A stretch of DNA of 64,000 nt from Sclerotinia nivalis (Eukaryota; Ascomycota; Leotiomycetes; Helotiales; Sclerotiniaceae). The notes beneath the pieces were generated by a model. It ran no database searches and was not told the origin of the DNA. It worked only from the letters and a program-made list of their open reading frames with translations. Below are positions 13,101-25,486 of this stretch, piece after piece. Location of the stretch: positions 2,108,001-2,172,000 of the forward strand of contig JAPEIS010000009.1 in the NCBI GenBank assembly GCA_029531795.1, read 5' to 3'. Position numbers and translations under genes: made by a program. Numbering within the stretch: the first letter of the stretch is position 1; each line of letters opens with the position of its first letter.

Positions 13101-15027
13101 AATGAATAGGATGGAGATGGAGAACTTAATTTATGCGTTTCATGAATGTTAGGTTGATTACTTTCTATTCCATCCTACTCTATTCTACTCTATTCTAAAA
13201 TTTAACACTGTAGATGAAATGTCCATGAAATAAAGAAGAGATGGATCTCGGATATCTATCTACTGCGAAGTCAGTTTGTAAAGTCCGAAATATCCTAATC
13301 GGGAATATTTTTACCAGTTTCTATTTTCTGGTTTTGGATTTCGATGTTATGAATGGCCGGGGAACATCATATCATTCTATCTATACTAGAATTGTGCTAT
13401 TCTATGCTATGCTATCCATCCATCCAGCAAATAATCAACTATAATCCCAAAGTAATGGTACCGTACACATGCATCCATCCATCCTCCACAAATTCAAGAC
13501 AGCAACAACGTAACATACATATATATACCAAACCAAACCATACCAAACCTCGCACACAAGAGTAGATCAGGTAAGACCAGGTCAGGTCATTCATTCATTC
13601 ATTCATACTACCCAGCACTATATTCCCATTCCAGTCTATGTATACTCCGTATTTCTAAACTATACCACGCGCAACCAACCTTTGAACTAGCGAGATCTTT
13701 GTGGATGGTTCTTATGTTTGGGAATTTTAATTTGGTGTGTAGATTTTGAAGTATCTATTGTGTGTAGGATTGCAAATTGATGTTGATGTTGATGTTGATA
13801 CCATAGTAATGAAGTTAGTAATCGAACTCTCTGTCTGTATGAAAACCCGAGCTGAGGTTAGTTTCGCATGCCGGATGCTTATCTCACTTCACCTGTACCG
13901 TAGCTTCATCGTCCGCTTAAACTTTATATACGGTATAAAAGACTACCTACCTCGGTATTTTAGCCATCCATCTATCCATCACCCAATCAACCCAACATAA
14001 AAAACATTTCATTTCATTTCATTCCCATCCCCATTCTAAAGAACCTACTCCACCTACCTATTCCATACCGCGATGCCAAACCGACCCAAACAAACTCACC
14101 CATACTTCGAAACAGGAACCGGAACCGGAGCCCGGAACCCGGAAATGGGAAACGAGGGGAACGAATTTGATTGTATTCCGTAGATGCATGCATACATACG
14201 GAAGAGAACGAAAGTCTACCTTTCCAAAAGTAAAGAAAGAAAGAAGGAAGAAGAAGAAGAAGAAGAAGGATGTATGTTTGTATGGATGTATCCTGTCGAT
14301 CCACATAAACCCCAACCAAAACTTGGGAAGGACAAAAAAATCATCTAGTTACCTGTGAACGTATCACTACCTTTAGAGAGCGTACAGCATGATGTTGTCC
14401 CTCGTTTCATTTCTGTTTCCCCGCAAAGAAAAAAACGGAGCGGAATAGAAGAGAAATGAACCCGAGGATTTATATTCGTGTGTTTGTGTGTTTGTATGTA
14501 TGCACTTCCCCAGATTATTTTTTAGGTACGTACCACCAGCAATTTCTTTCTGGGGAAGCTTTTAGTTCTAAACCCCCACACAAACCAAAAATCCAAAACC
14601 CCACGTTTTTTACAAATACTTAGGTACCTCCTTCCTCGATCCTCAGTACTCTCAGCCACACACGGGGGCTGGTGGACATTTCATTCCAGCTTAGAAATTT
14701 ATCTTTCTCAAGATTAGACTAGACTATAGCGAGGTGATATACCTAAGTGATGTTTATCCAGATACATACTCGACCATAAATCCAAGTCCAAGCCAAAGTC
14801 CAAATCATCAAAAAGAACCTATAATTAGAAATACACAAGAGCGTGTAAAAGCGTTACGCTGATCTCCCGTCTCCCGCCATATTTACACATCAACATCATC
14901 AAAGCAGTGAATATTTATATTAGCGCTTAGATAAACTCAAATTCAGCCATACTCTAGAACTAATAAAAATAAAAATCACAACAGCAACCCCCAGACTTCA
15001 ACACATTGACAACAACCCAAACCAAAT
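10128..15027. other. Gene-free region upstream of the DUF1752/DUF3295 gene
   Basis: No supportable gene. The first kilobase is the presumed promoter and 5' leader of the minus-strand gene ending at 8,288, and includes a CT-rich tract on that strand. Simple repeats occur: GTGGGT units near 10,434, TTGATG units near 10,695, AAGTT/AAGTC units near 11,000 and CCTTTTA units near 11,561. A G-rich segment with two runs of six G followed by CCCCC lies near 12,000. Confidence 0.6.
10695..10741. repeat. Tandem TTGATG / TGATTG repeat
   Basis: Repeated TTGATG and TTGATTG units occur in direct succession. It lies about 570 bp upstream of the start codon of the minus-strand DUF1752/DUF3295 gene, in its probable promoter region. 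Confidence 0.85.
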
Positions 15028-15039
15028 AAGATAGGTCGT
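15028..15039. repeat. Target-site duplication, left copy (LINE copy C)
   Basis: AAGATAGGTCGT, identical to 15,278-15,289, flanking the truncated LINE insertion between them. Confidence 0.85.
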
Positions 15040-15277
15040 ATTCCTTATTATATGCTTTAGCGTTTGCAAGGCGGGGTCTATCCCCCAGGATTAGTTTTCA
15101 CCTCCCCTATCTAACTCAAAAGATTGAATTCGTTTCAATCACTCAAATCATGTACTTAGCCAGGTCAATAAGCCAGCTTACCTTCATTATATTATCCATT
15201 AGGAGTTCGCAAGAGCCTCTAGCCGTCTTAGATAGTCTTAGACTCGTGTAGACGTTAATTCAATCAATCAATCAATC
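15040..15277 (+). mobile_element. 5'-truncated LINE insertion (copy C), 3' end only
   Basis: This 238-bp insert matches the last part of the full-length LINE at 34,474-40,387 in inverted orientation. Shared landmarks in order are CCCCCAGGATTAGTTTTCAC, then CTCTAGCCGTCTTAGATAGT, then CTTAGACTCGTGTAGACGTT, then an AATTCAATCAATCAATCAATC tail. It is flanked by a perfect 12-bp duplication, as expected for target-primed reverse transcription with 5' truncation. It carries no coding capacity. The element reads on the + strand. Confidence 0.88.
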
Positions 15278-15289
15278 AAGATAGGTCGT
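15278..15289. repeat. Target-site duplication, right copy (LINE copy C)
   Basis: AAGATAGGTCGT directly follows the TCAA-type tail of the LINE fragment and repeats 15,028-15,039 exactly. Confidence 0.85.
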
Positions 15290-15825
15290 CTGCTCAATAC
15301 CCCCGGTATCTATGAATAGGTATATGTGATATCATGGCATCAATTGATGAAAGTTTTGGGCAGCTGTAATGTGATGTGAGGTTGATGCGAAGCGAAGTTG
15401 ATACCGTTGATACCGGTATTGATGATGATTGTTTCATGAGTTGTCCGCGCCCTGACCCGAGTGTGTGAGGATCTGAGGGTGGGTGCGCAGATGACCTTTC
15501 CTACTCCTACCTGGTTTACTTGAATTTCCTTAGTAATCTTGTTGAAAAAATATAATTTGTTGGTCTAGGGGGTTTATGTTCAGGTGCTCTAGGTTCTCCA
15601 GATTCTCTGTGCCCAAGGTTCAAGACGGCGCGAAGATCCGTACCGAGTGAGCGTGAGCGATCAAGCAAGAAAGTAGTTGTGTGTGCAAAGGTTACATTGT
15701 ACCTGTCTGTGCCTTACTTACTGATTCACAATCATCAAACATATCATGATCTTTAGGGGGAATGCGATGCGATGAATGAGATGAAACCCCTGATCACTTT
15801 CGCGTTGTCCTTTCCACGAACATGA

Positions 15826-15862
15826 ACGTGAGCGTGAGCGTGAGCATGAGCGTGAGCATGAG
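15826..15862. repeat. Hexanucleotide (GTGAGC/ATGAGC)n
   Basis: Six or so consecutive units of RTGAGC are read directly. No associated gene. Confidence 0.9.
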
Positions 15863-18800
15863 CCAAAGCACAAACAACGCAAGAGACATTACATTCTATC
15901 GAAGCCCTGGAAAGAATTGTAGAGCAGATGATCAGGACTGGGTATGATCTTTACTTGGACTATGGGTATAATATAATTATAATTCTTGAGAAGGAATACC
16001 CAGTAATTAATATACCGTCTTGTTATTCATGGATATAAAAATGAATGAAGTAATGAAAGAATGAAGTCCAAAAGAACCTTGAAATTGAGAAAGATGAAAA
16101 ATGATGTGATGCGATGCGATGCAGACAGTTGTACAACGCACAAAATATCCATCAATTGATTGCGTCATGCGACTCACCTTGATAATCGAAATCCTAGATA
16201 CCATACCCTGAAATACATACACACACATAGATACCATTTTCAGCCCTGCCAATTTCCCCATACATAACTCCGCAGATCTACAATTACAGATATTGAATCA
16301 CCTCATCTCAAATCATATCATACCATACCATACTCGGTCTGCCTCTCATCAAACCCCAAAAGATAATTGATCCCAAGCCGTGATATTAGGCAGACTGTAT
16401 TACCATGTATCACCCACCATATCATCCCCCATCACCATCCTATCCCATCAATCTCATCCATGATAATGCACATAGTAAATGACCTTCAGATCCGAAGATC
16501 TTCTCTTTTCTCTCCTCTTCTCTTCTCACCGCATTACTCCGCACACGTTTCTAGTCAGAAACATGGCCAGAGATGATCTTCCGTCATGTTGGCGAAACAG
16601 CCATGTTACACGCGAAAGCAGATGACTTATTTTCCGGGGAAGATATGAGCATCTGCAAGTAAAGCATGCAAGCCATTCTATCAATAGGATTCATCGGGAG
16701 AAATCACGAGGGTGTCTCTTGCTGCGTTGGCCATGTTGGCGTGGAAATGTATGAGAGCTGAATATTACTTAAGCTTTGCCACTTCCTCAGCCTTTCTTTT
16801 CCTTGAGATTTTTGGGCTTGGAAGATTTACGAGATGCAGAGGAAGGACAAATGATGAAGGCCCGGGGTTGATGGATGGAAATTGTTGTTCCGTTGGATTG
16901 CATTGGATTTGACGCGGAAGTAGAGTCTCTTCCGATGAAGAATGATAGTTTCATCTCGTGCGGAGTATACTATTCCATAACATATACGAAATACCCAATC
17001 AATCAAGATAGAAATTATTCCTTCAGCCTCGTTCGTGTTTGTGCTTGGGTAAAATCACGATGTACTATTTCGTACTCTGCTCTAAACGTATTCCCCGTCC
17101 TATTGCACCTGCACCGTTTATTTATCCGTTCTATATCCGCTCCTTTGCGAATCGGGATCAAGATCAAGATCCCTAACGAGTCTTAGTTTAATTCTCGATG
17201 GGCTATCAAACAAAAGCCTAATTCCGCGATCTCACTATTCAAACAAGCAAACAAAGTAATATATAATAAAATCAAATATTCGAATTGAACATCCAATCCA
17301 CAATCCACAATCTATCCCCTCAGATCTCCAGATGTACATCCCCCCTCCCTCTAAAAAACCAACTAAACCCCCCGCCTTCTCCTCACCAAAAAAGTACAAA
17401 TACAAGATTTCGTATAGAGATAGTCTGTAGATCTCGCTGTACAAAGGGTCTATTCCCCATATCAAAGCTGTCACATCCGCATCCTAGTTTCCGTTATTTT
17501 CCGTTCATGTGAGATGTACATCAGTACATCATCTTCCTTTTTACGATTTTGCTTTCCCAGAATCCGGATATGTGAGGGCCTAGTAATGCTATCGATCGCT
17601 ACAATATATAATACAAACCGGTATTTAACAATACGAATGTTCTATTCGAATAGATAGGAATACTTTCCTCCGTCCTCCGTACTCCGTACCTAGTTTCGCA
17701 ATTGCGGAGGAGAGAGTTGGAAAAGATATGATACCGATAAGTACCTAAGGTATCCACCTCATCATCTCATCTCCACAATCTACGGAGTGTACAAGTCCTC
17801 CGTAATTAATTCCAACGGTTTCCAAGACCTCGGAGCCAAGCTTCTTTCTCGGTGTAGTATCGGTATAGGATAGAGGGCAATAACTACCGTAAGCACATCA
17901 TTTATGCAAGTGTATTGATGAGATTAAGCCGCAATTGACTTATGGATCGGAAAAGGGGATGTAGGATCCGAAATTGATAGATTGATAGATGGATGGATAT
18001 ATTTGCCAAGTCTTTTGTGAGATTTAGCTCGATGGATCTTGGAAATCATAACACTTCTTCGTTACTTCTCCCCTATTCAGTTGATTACCTACTCCCCTGA
18101 TACTGGTACATACATACGGTACAACATCAAATATCAATACTTTATACATTATACATATCCATACCCAGCCATCGTAAGTTATAACAGTACATACTCCAAG
18201 ATCAGCTGAACCTACCCTACCTATCCAAGTATGATTCCCGAAATTCGCCACCACCTACAAGGAACATCTCTGTACATTCTGTACTCTGTACACTCTATAC
18301 AAAACTACAAAGTTATACCAAACTACCCCATGACACTGACAAGTCCCGCCCGCAAACCCCGCACCCCGCCCACATACATACAAACCACAGATCTACAACG
18401 TTTACGAGTAAATACTGCAAGTAAGTACCTACCTAGATAGACAATATATCTTGTGCGCACGAGGAAATCAATCGACGTGTATAACGGATCTCCAGACTCC
18501 GTTGTTGTCTTTGCAGATTTGAACACGTGAGTTATAGTACATACCTAGTAAGCATATGAGCGGAAAAGAGTTTGTCCCGGGGGAAAATTCGGATCATGTG
18601 AAATGAAATGAAATGAAGGGGAAAGAAAGGAAGGGAAGGGATTTGAAGATGATCCGAGGTTCGATTGTATGGGGTACCGGTAGCTTCGAGGCTGTGATCG
18701 AGGCTATGTTTGGGGGGAGATCAGCTGCGCTTGCTTTGTATGTTATTCATTGTTCATTGTTAACATTTGATTCTGATCTTCAGATGAAGATGTAGATGAA

Positions 18801-19069
18801 TATGGAATGGAAAAATATAATCCCCGATTAGTTATTCCGAAACCCTTTTGTCCTTTATTGATTGATAATGAATTTCATTGTTACATTTTCCATTTCCCTT
18901 ATTTATCTGAACTCGTATTCATCTTAATTCACTTGAGAAAGAAACCCAATTCATTCATCCATCACATGAAGAAACGGAATTTTCCATTTTCCATTTTCCT
19001 CATTCCTCATTCCACTTTTCCATTCATTCAAAATCTCAATTCTTCGAAAGCTGACTACAAAAAATCCCA

Positions 19070-19106
19070 TGATAGATGGTAGATGATAGATGGTAGATGA
19101 TAGATG
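19070..19106. repeat. Tandem GATAGATGGTAGAT repeat
   Basis: A 14-bp unit is repeated about 2.6 times in direct orientation. It does not fall in a gene. Confidence 0.85.
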
Positions 19107-20364
19107 GCATTCCCCGCATTGTCTTCCATTTCCATTCATCATTCTAGAAATAACTCAGATTTGGATATCTCCGTGAAAATGCAAACAAAAGAGTCAAAAG
19201 ATGAGAAAGGATCACATGATTAGTAATTCATACATTCTTTATCTCTGTTGAGAGATCATGGGTTTGTTCGGTTTTGTTTGTTTGTTTGTTTATTCTTTCT
19301 TTTCCAATGGCAGTTATCGCAGATCATCTGACAATCGAGGAATTGAGAAATCCCATTCGTGCGCACCGTCACACACACATGGGTTTTTAATGCCGAGGCA
19401 TTGGAATCGAGTATTGGTAATGGTACGGAAAAACTCCATTTGCCCTCATCCCTCGTATGAACCCTAGTCTGACTGAGCCTTGCTTGTTTGCTTTGCCTTG
19501 TTTGTTTTTGGACCGTTTTGTTTATCATCACGAGACGAGGCATGGTTCGCATGGATTGCATTCTTTTTTTTACAGGCAAGACAAAGCTGAATCCAAAGAA
19601 TTGGGAAATGATATGAACTGAGAATAAAAAAAGAAAATAAAATAAAAAGAAAATAATACGAATCCTTGTCGTTCTATAATTTTTATTTTTATTTTTATTT
19701 ATTTTTGAACCTTGAAAAGATCAACGGACAAGGGAAAGCGAGGAATTACCGGATTGACAGGCGCGGCGGGTCGCTTGGATACCCTACCGCGGTTGGGCTT
19801 GGAGATTGGAAAAAAACGCTCGGGGCAGCGCGCACCGATTTCTTTTGGGTAACCTTAAGGGTGTCTGTCAATATCAATGTTCTAGAATGGCTGGAACATT
19901 TCGAACCCTTTGAAAAGCGGATATTTATTGACAGGGGAGAGATTCGGGGACCTGGTGGATGTCTTTGACATGTTTGTGATGGGGAGGGGAAAGGAGATTG
20001 CGAAATGGATGGGATAACGGGAGGGATATCACAGACTTTGATTCAGGTGATGAGCATTTGATTAAGCTTTGGGAAAGAAAAGGCATGATGGATACTTTTT
20101 GCGTACGTTTGACTCGGACTACCGATGGGTTGACGAAACGGGAATTGTGTTTCAGCATCCAGCGTTCAGCATTCAGCGTCATGAGGTGGAATATGGAAGG
20201 GGTGAACAGACTCCAAGTTTCTATGAACTACTTAGATCTGGAGAATATATTAATAGAGTTTGGATTTGATACTATATCCGTATACCATATGGTTTGAGTT
20301 GGGGTGTTTGAGCTTCGTGAAACGGACCTGAGGCTTGTTTACAAAGTGATCATATGATCATTAT

Positions 20365-20432
20365 TTTCCGCAGGTACATACTTTCCGGAGGTACATACTT
20401 TCCGCAGGTACATACTTTCCGCAGGTACATAC
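20365..20432. repeat. 17-bp minisatellite, four units
   Basis: Four exact-length units of TTTCCGCAGGTACATAC lie head to tail; unit two has G for C at position 7. A partial fifth unit (TTTCC) follows. No gene overlaps. Confidence 0.95.
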
Positions 20433-23400
20433 TTTCCAGCTGAAAACCTGAATCGTACAGAGTATTGGTTGATACAGTCCAGGACTAAGTTTGCGAGTAA
20501 TGTAATGTAATGACAATATTCAATACTTTTCATGCTATTGACCGTTTGATGATCAGGTATGTTTACTCATCAATAAGCAAAGCATATGCAAGCTTTGCAT
20601 ACATAACCACCCCATGCGTTTCTTCAGTCAATGCCTGATGTAAGAAGTTCATGCACGCACCCACTCCACTAAATCACCCCCTTTTTCTACGCTGTACTGT
20701 ACGCAGCAAAGTCACTGGGTCGTCCCGAGAAATAAAGCTTGTCATTTCAATTGCTATTCATGTGAACTCGAATCAAACTTCTTGGGAAATTTGTTTCAAT
20801 GTCGACAGATATACCCAGTAGCTCCATAAATCTAAATCTAAGTAAATCGACAACAACGTCATCTCTATCCCACAAAATGTCAACTCATTAATTTCATCTC
20901 CTTTTGAGTTTTTCTTTCACATCCCCTCGCTCCACTCCAAACGGCGCCGAGTCATCTTTCCACTTCCCACTGCCCACTGCCCACTGCCCACTTCCTTATC
21001 CCATTTGACACGCTTTTTTTATGATTTCCTCCCGTCGCACCTAAGATAGCATGGCAGTCCAACCCCCAGATTCCATTCCATCTCCTACACACATCCAAAT
21101 CGCATCCAGCATAGACGCAAACCCATCTTCCAAAAATACACCCCCGAGTTAAGGCTTCTGGGAACCTTCTTTCCCAATTTTGCCTTCAGGAAAATTCACT
21201 TGGGCGTCTTTGCTAGGTTCGCATTGATGAAGAACCCGGTTGTGATGTTTGCGTTCCCCGAGTACTAGACACGGAGTAGGGAAGCGTTGATCTCATTTCT
21301 TTTGGCGGTGGTTTACTTACTGGTTTAATTTGCTTGATTCAAACTTTCTTTCGGGGCAAACCCTATTTTTCTCCTGGGGTATTTGGGGATTATTATTTCT
21401 TTGAATATTTGGAATATTTTTCATTTTTTGGATTATTTGTTTATTTAATATCCATCACGGATGAAAAATGGATAAATCCCGTCGTACGGGAGAAATACCC
21501 AATCTGGTGTTCCGTATCAAATCCTTTTCCTGCAATTTCACGCACCTTTCCCTGTAGATTTTTTCAAAAATAGTCTGATGAATAAAATACTATTTTCTCT
21601 ACTCCCCTACTCTGTACTATAGTATGCAAATCTCATACATACATCTATACATACAACGGTTCTGTCTTGCAAGTTGCAACTCAAGCATTACAGGGGATCA
21701 GACTATATAAGCAGGACACTTCTTCATTGAAAGCAAAGGTAAGGAGTAAGATAAGATTGCTACCCTTCGCGGAGCGAAAAGCTTTATCCTCGGGGACAGC
21801 GGGGGAGTGGATGGAATGGGGAATCCAAAATCTCACCCGAAGCGTGATGCGATGAAGCATTTCTTTCTTCATGTGATACGGGCAAGAATTAGATGAGGGA
21901 GATGAGTTTCTTCAGCGGATAGGTATGGGTAGTAACGGTATGTATGTATTTAAATGGCGCAGTTCGGTCATTGAATACTTGATATGGTAGGTCGTTGTAG
22001 TTAAGTTGCGCGATACTTGAGGATTGTGATTGAAGAGGAAAGAAGAGGCGGCTTGCTCGCGGATGAGTACTAGCTATTGTGCCATGTGTACGAGGAAGAT
22101 ATTGTTCCGATGAATAGATGCTAGTACGTACTTCCCTATCCAGTAAATCTACTACTCGAAAACAACACGGATGAATCCCTTCACATCATAACGTGATTGA
22201 TTACATACTTCACTCCACCAAAATAAACGATAAAAAGATAACAAATCCCGACAACAAGCAGCTGATCAAGAATCATCTCCGCTCATAAACAAATGATTGG
22301 ATGGAAAATTCTCGGAGCAATTTATCCGAGCCATGGTAAAATGGATGCGCCGCGAGTCCACGATGGCAAACACGAGAAGAGGATCCAGAATTGCATAGAG
22401 TTTGCACATGATTTGATTTACTTCAGAGATTATTGGGGATCGGTGTTTCATTTGTTTTCAATGATTGGACGGAGTAATCACGAGATCGTGTTGAGAGCCT
22501 CATCGTCGTGTATTCTGAGTTAGTACCGGTACGTTTATTGCCTCTTTCTCCTCATATGGTCTGGTCATGGTCACGCTTCGCCTCACTCTCATCAACTCAT
22601 CCATGTCTTTGAATATGTTCAGGGTGATACCCTCATGCAGGTACAGTACCGTTCATTCATCACTCAACCAAATTCTCAATCCCAAATTCCCAATAGATCT
22701 CCCCCTCCTCTAATTCATACATCCAATTCATACATCCAATTCATCCATCCAATCATCCAACCAGCCCAAATCCAAAATAAAAATAAAATTTAACCATCCA
22801 TATTATCCAACCCAATCACGGCTATTATATATCATTAATACAAACGAGACAAACAAGACTAGCCTTCAAAAGTTCAAGCCCATGTCACACACACAATGTA
22901 ACGTAGCGAAAGCGTGGAAGCCCTGTATGCCCTATCAATCCATGCTCCGCATCCACCCTGTCACCAAAAAAGAAAAAAAAATCCCTCCGGTTCAATTCTA
23001 TAGGTTATATTCGCGTATACCATATCCCAGCAGCCGGAATTATCCATGTTCGTTACCGTACGGCGTTTTATCCTTGGCAGTGGGGTGCAAATCGTGGTGG
23101 AGTTATAAGATGCTATTCGGCCCGGTAGGGATGGATATGTTTGTGATGAGGATGAGGGATGAGGGTTGCTTCCGAGGAATTGGATGGGGTTTGGGCGTCA
23201 AATGGGCTAGATACCGATCGATGGTTTTACAGGGAAGGATTTTTTTGGCACTGGATTAGGAAGTGCGGAGGATCGTGGGCCATGGGCGTGATGTGTGATT
23301 TGGGTTGGGTTTTATCATGTGATTATATGTCACGAGTGAGAATCAAGAATCAAGATATTGATAGTTGATGGGGAGGGAGAAGGACTGCCGAGGTATTATT

Positions 23401-25455
23401 TACCGGTAACTACAAGCTGACGACGTTATACGAGTATTGTACAACCTCAAGCTTGATGACAGCATCATCATCACCTCTCCATCCCAGTCCAATTTTCTCC
23501 CAGGCATGCAATATAATTTCCCACGAGGAAGATACGTTCGTGTCAACTCATAAACCAGCCCCCAGGATTCGAATCCCCCCAAAAATCCCAATGTTATCAA
23601 AATCAAGAATCCCTAAATTACCACGCGAGCTATATCAATTTTTTTCAGGAGAGTCCTAGCGATACTCCCATGTAATACATATTACATGCACTTTATCGCA
23701 TTGCTGTAGCGAGATTCCACAGTACTCAGGGTACATTGATTTCCTATTTTGTACTGTTCTTTACCGATGTTACGGATGTAGCTATGCTAGCAGCTCCACT
23801 CCCACGTTATTTCATGGGCTGATCGTTCGTTTCACTTGGATGGGGGTAGGATCTCGATGAAGGGATTTGATAATGTTATTGCATACTATCGCATACCTCA
23901 CCCCCGTGCTTCTGGGGGTATCAGGATAAGATGTTATCAGGGAGTGGAAATGTCCGCAAGTGGAAGGTCGGTCGCGGGCGGATTCCTCCATATTTCCAAA
24001 TAGGCCTTTGGAATACCAAACCCCCACGAGATACCCACAGCGTGGAAATTAATATAGGTGATGTGCTTGTGTTAACCTCTGGGCTGAAATACATACAATC
24101 AGATTTCATCACGGGAACCCGAGTACTCTCATCTCTAGCATCTCTAGATACCTCAAAATTACCTAGAAATATTGGAAACCAGTAACACGGTACGTGTGGA
24201 ACCATACATACCTATTCTTAGCTTCTTTCTTTCCAACTTCCTACCAGTATTCATGATTCATCGCATCGCATTCTATCCCATCCCATCCATAAACAAACAA
24301 ATCTCCCCTTCGCAAATTTCCGAAACCCAAACCACCGATACCAAAATTCTCAAAATAACCCAAGAAAATCCACCTTCAATCCACCCACTCACCCATTTCG
24401 TTTTCCAAATGAAAAATAATCAAAAATCAAAAATTCTTCCATCAAGCGATGAGCCCAGATCATCTCCTGTCTCTACACCCGTTTTCCCATCCACTTTATC
24501 CTTTTTATCCTTTCTTCTATGGAACTTCGACCGGGCTTCGAGAACTTTACATGCCGGACTGACTGCTCATTTCAAATTTCCTTTCTGTACGTACGTACCG
24601 CATCGTATCGTATCGTACGTACCGGAAAAACTTTTCCTTGCTATTTTATGTACCATAACCGTGCGTCTCAGAGGAGAGTCTCAGATGTATTGAAAAAATA
24701 TTTAAATTAAAATGAAATTGGAATTGGGATTGGGATTGGGATTTATGTCACTAGTTCTATCGCATCACGATGCGGACGGAGTTTTTGTTCAAGGGAGCGG
24801 TTGAGAGATTAGGTCTGCTCCCCAACCCGATCTGGCATTAAATATGGGCGTACTTATATTCGGACGGCATGGAAGTGAAAAGTTTCGCTTCTGGTATATT
24901 GATTGTACTTGAGGTGGATATGGATTATGGATGGATGCATGGATGGATGGATGACATTGGATGTATTCTAGGTTGGTGGATATAATCCGGAATGATGGAT
25001 GGTAGGTATAACTACCGATTCCGACCGTTTGAGTTGGCTGGGCAGGGCACTGGGCAGTAAGTAAACTAACTCAATGGAATCTAATGTGTAGACTCGCATC
25101 GCGGCACGGCTCCTCTCTTCCCTTGTTTGTATTTGTAAGACGCTATTTTTTGTATGGTGGATGAATGGATGGATAGATGGTAAATAGACGGCTCGGCTGT
25201 GATATCGAATTAAGTGGATTAGGGTTAGTTGCCCTTTATCAATTACATACATACGACTCTTCAACATGCCAAGGGAATATGGAATACTACCTTATCTATT
25301 ACATCGCATTGCCGTTGAAATAAAGTTTAGAGAGATGAGAAAACCGATGAATCCGCCGTTCCGATTCGTGGGCTGGGCGTGGACTCGGGTTGGAGTGGAT
25401 GGGATGGGATATTGAAAATTATACTACGGGATGAGAGCCAAGAGATTATATTATA

Positions 25456-25486
25456 TCAGATCAGATCAGATCAGATCAGATCAGAT
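25456..25486. repeat. (ATCAG)n microsatellite
   Basis: About six perfect ATCAG pentamers, read directly. Confidence 0.95.

Noticed and set aside
23555..23585. GGATTCGAATCC as a tRNA B-box
   Set aside because: No A-box at the right distance and no acceptor or anticodon stem could be paired on either strand. The match is just a palindromic string.
24172..24693. 173-codon + frame in the desert
   Set aside because: No domain, biased composition, no in-phase splice continuation. Length is not surprising in G-poor DNA.
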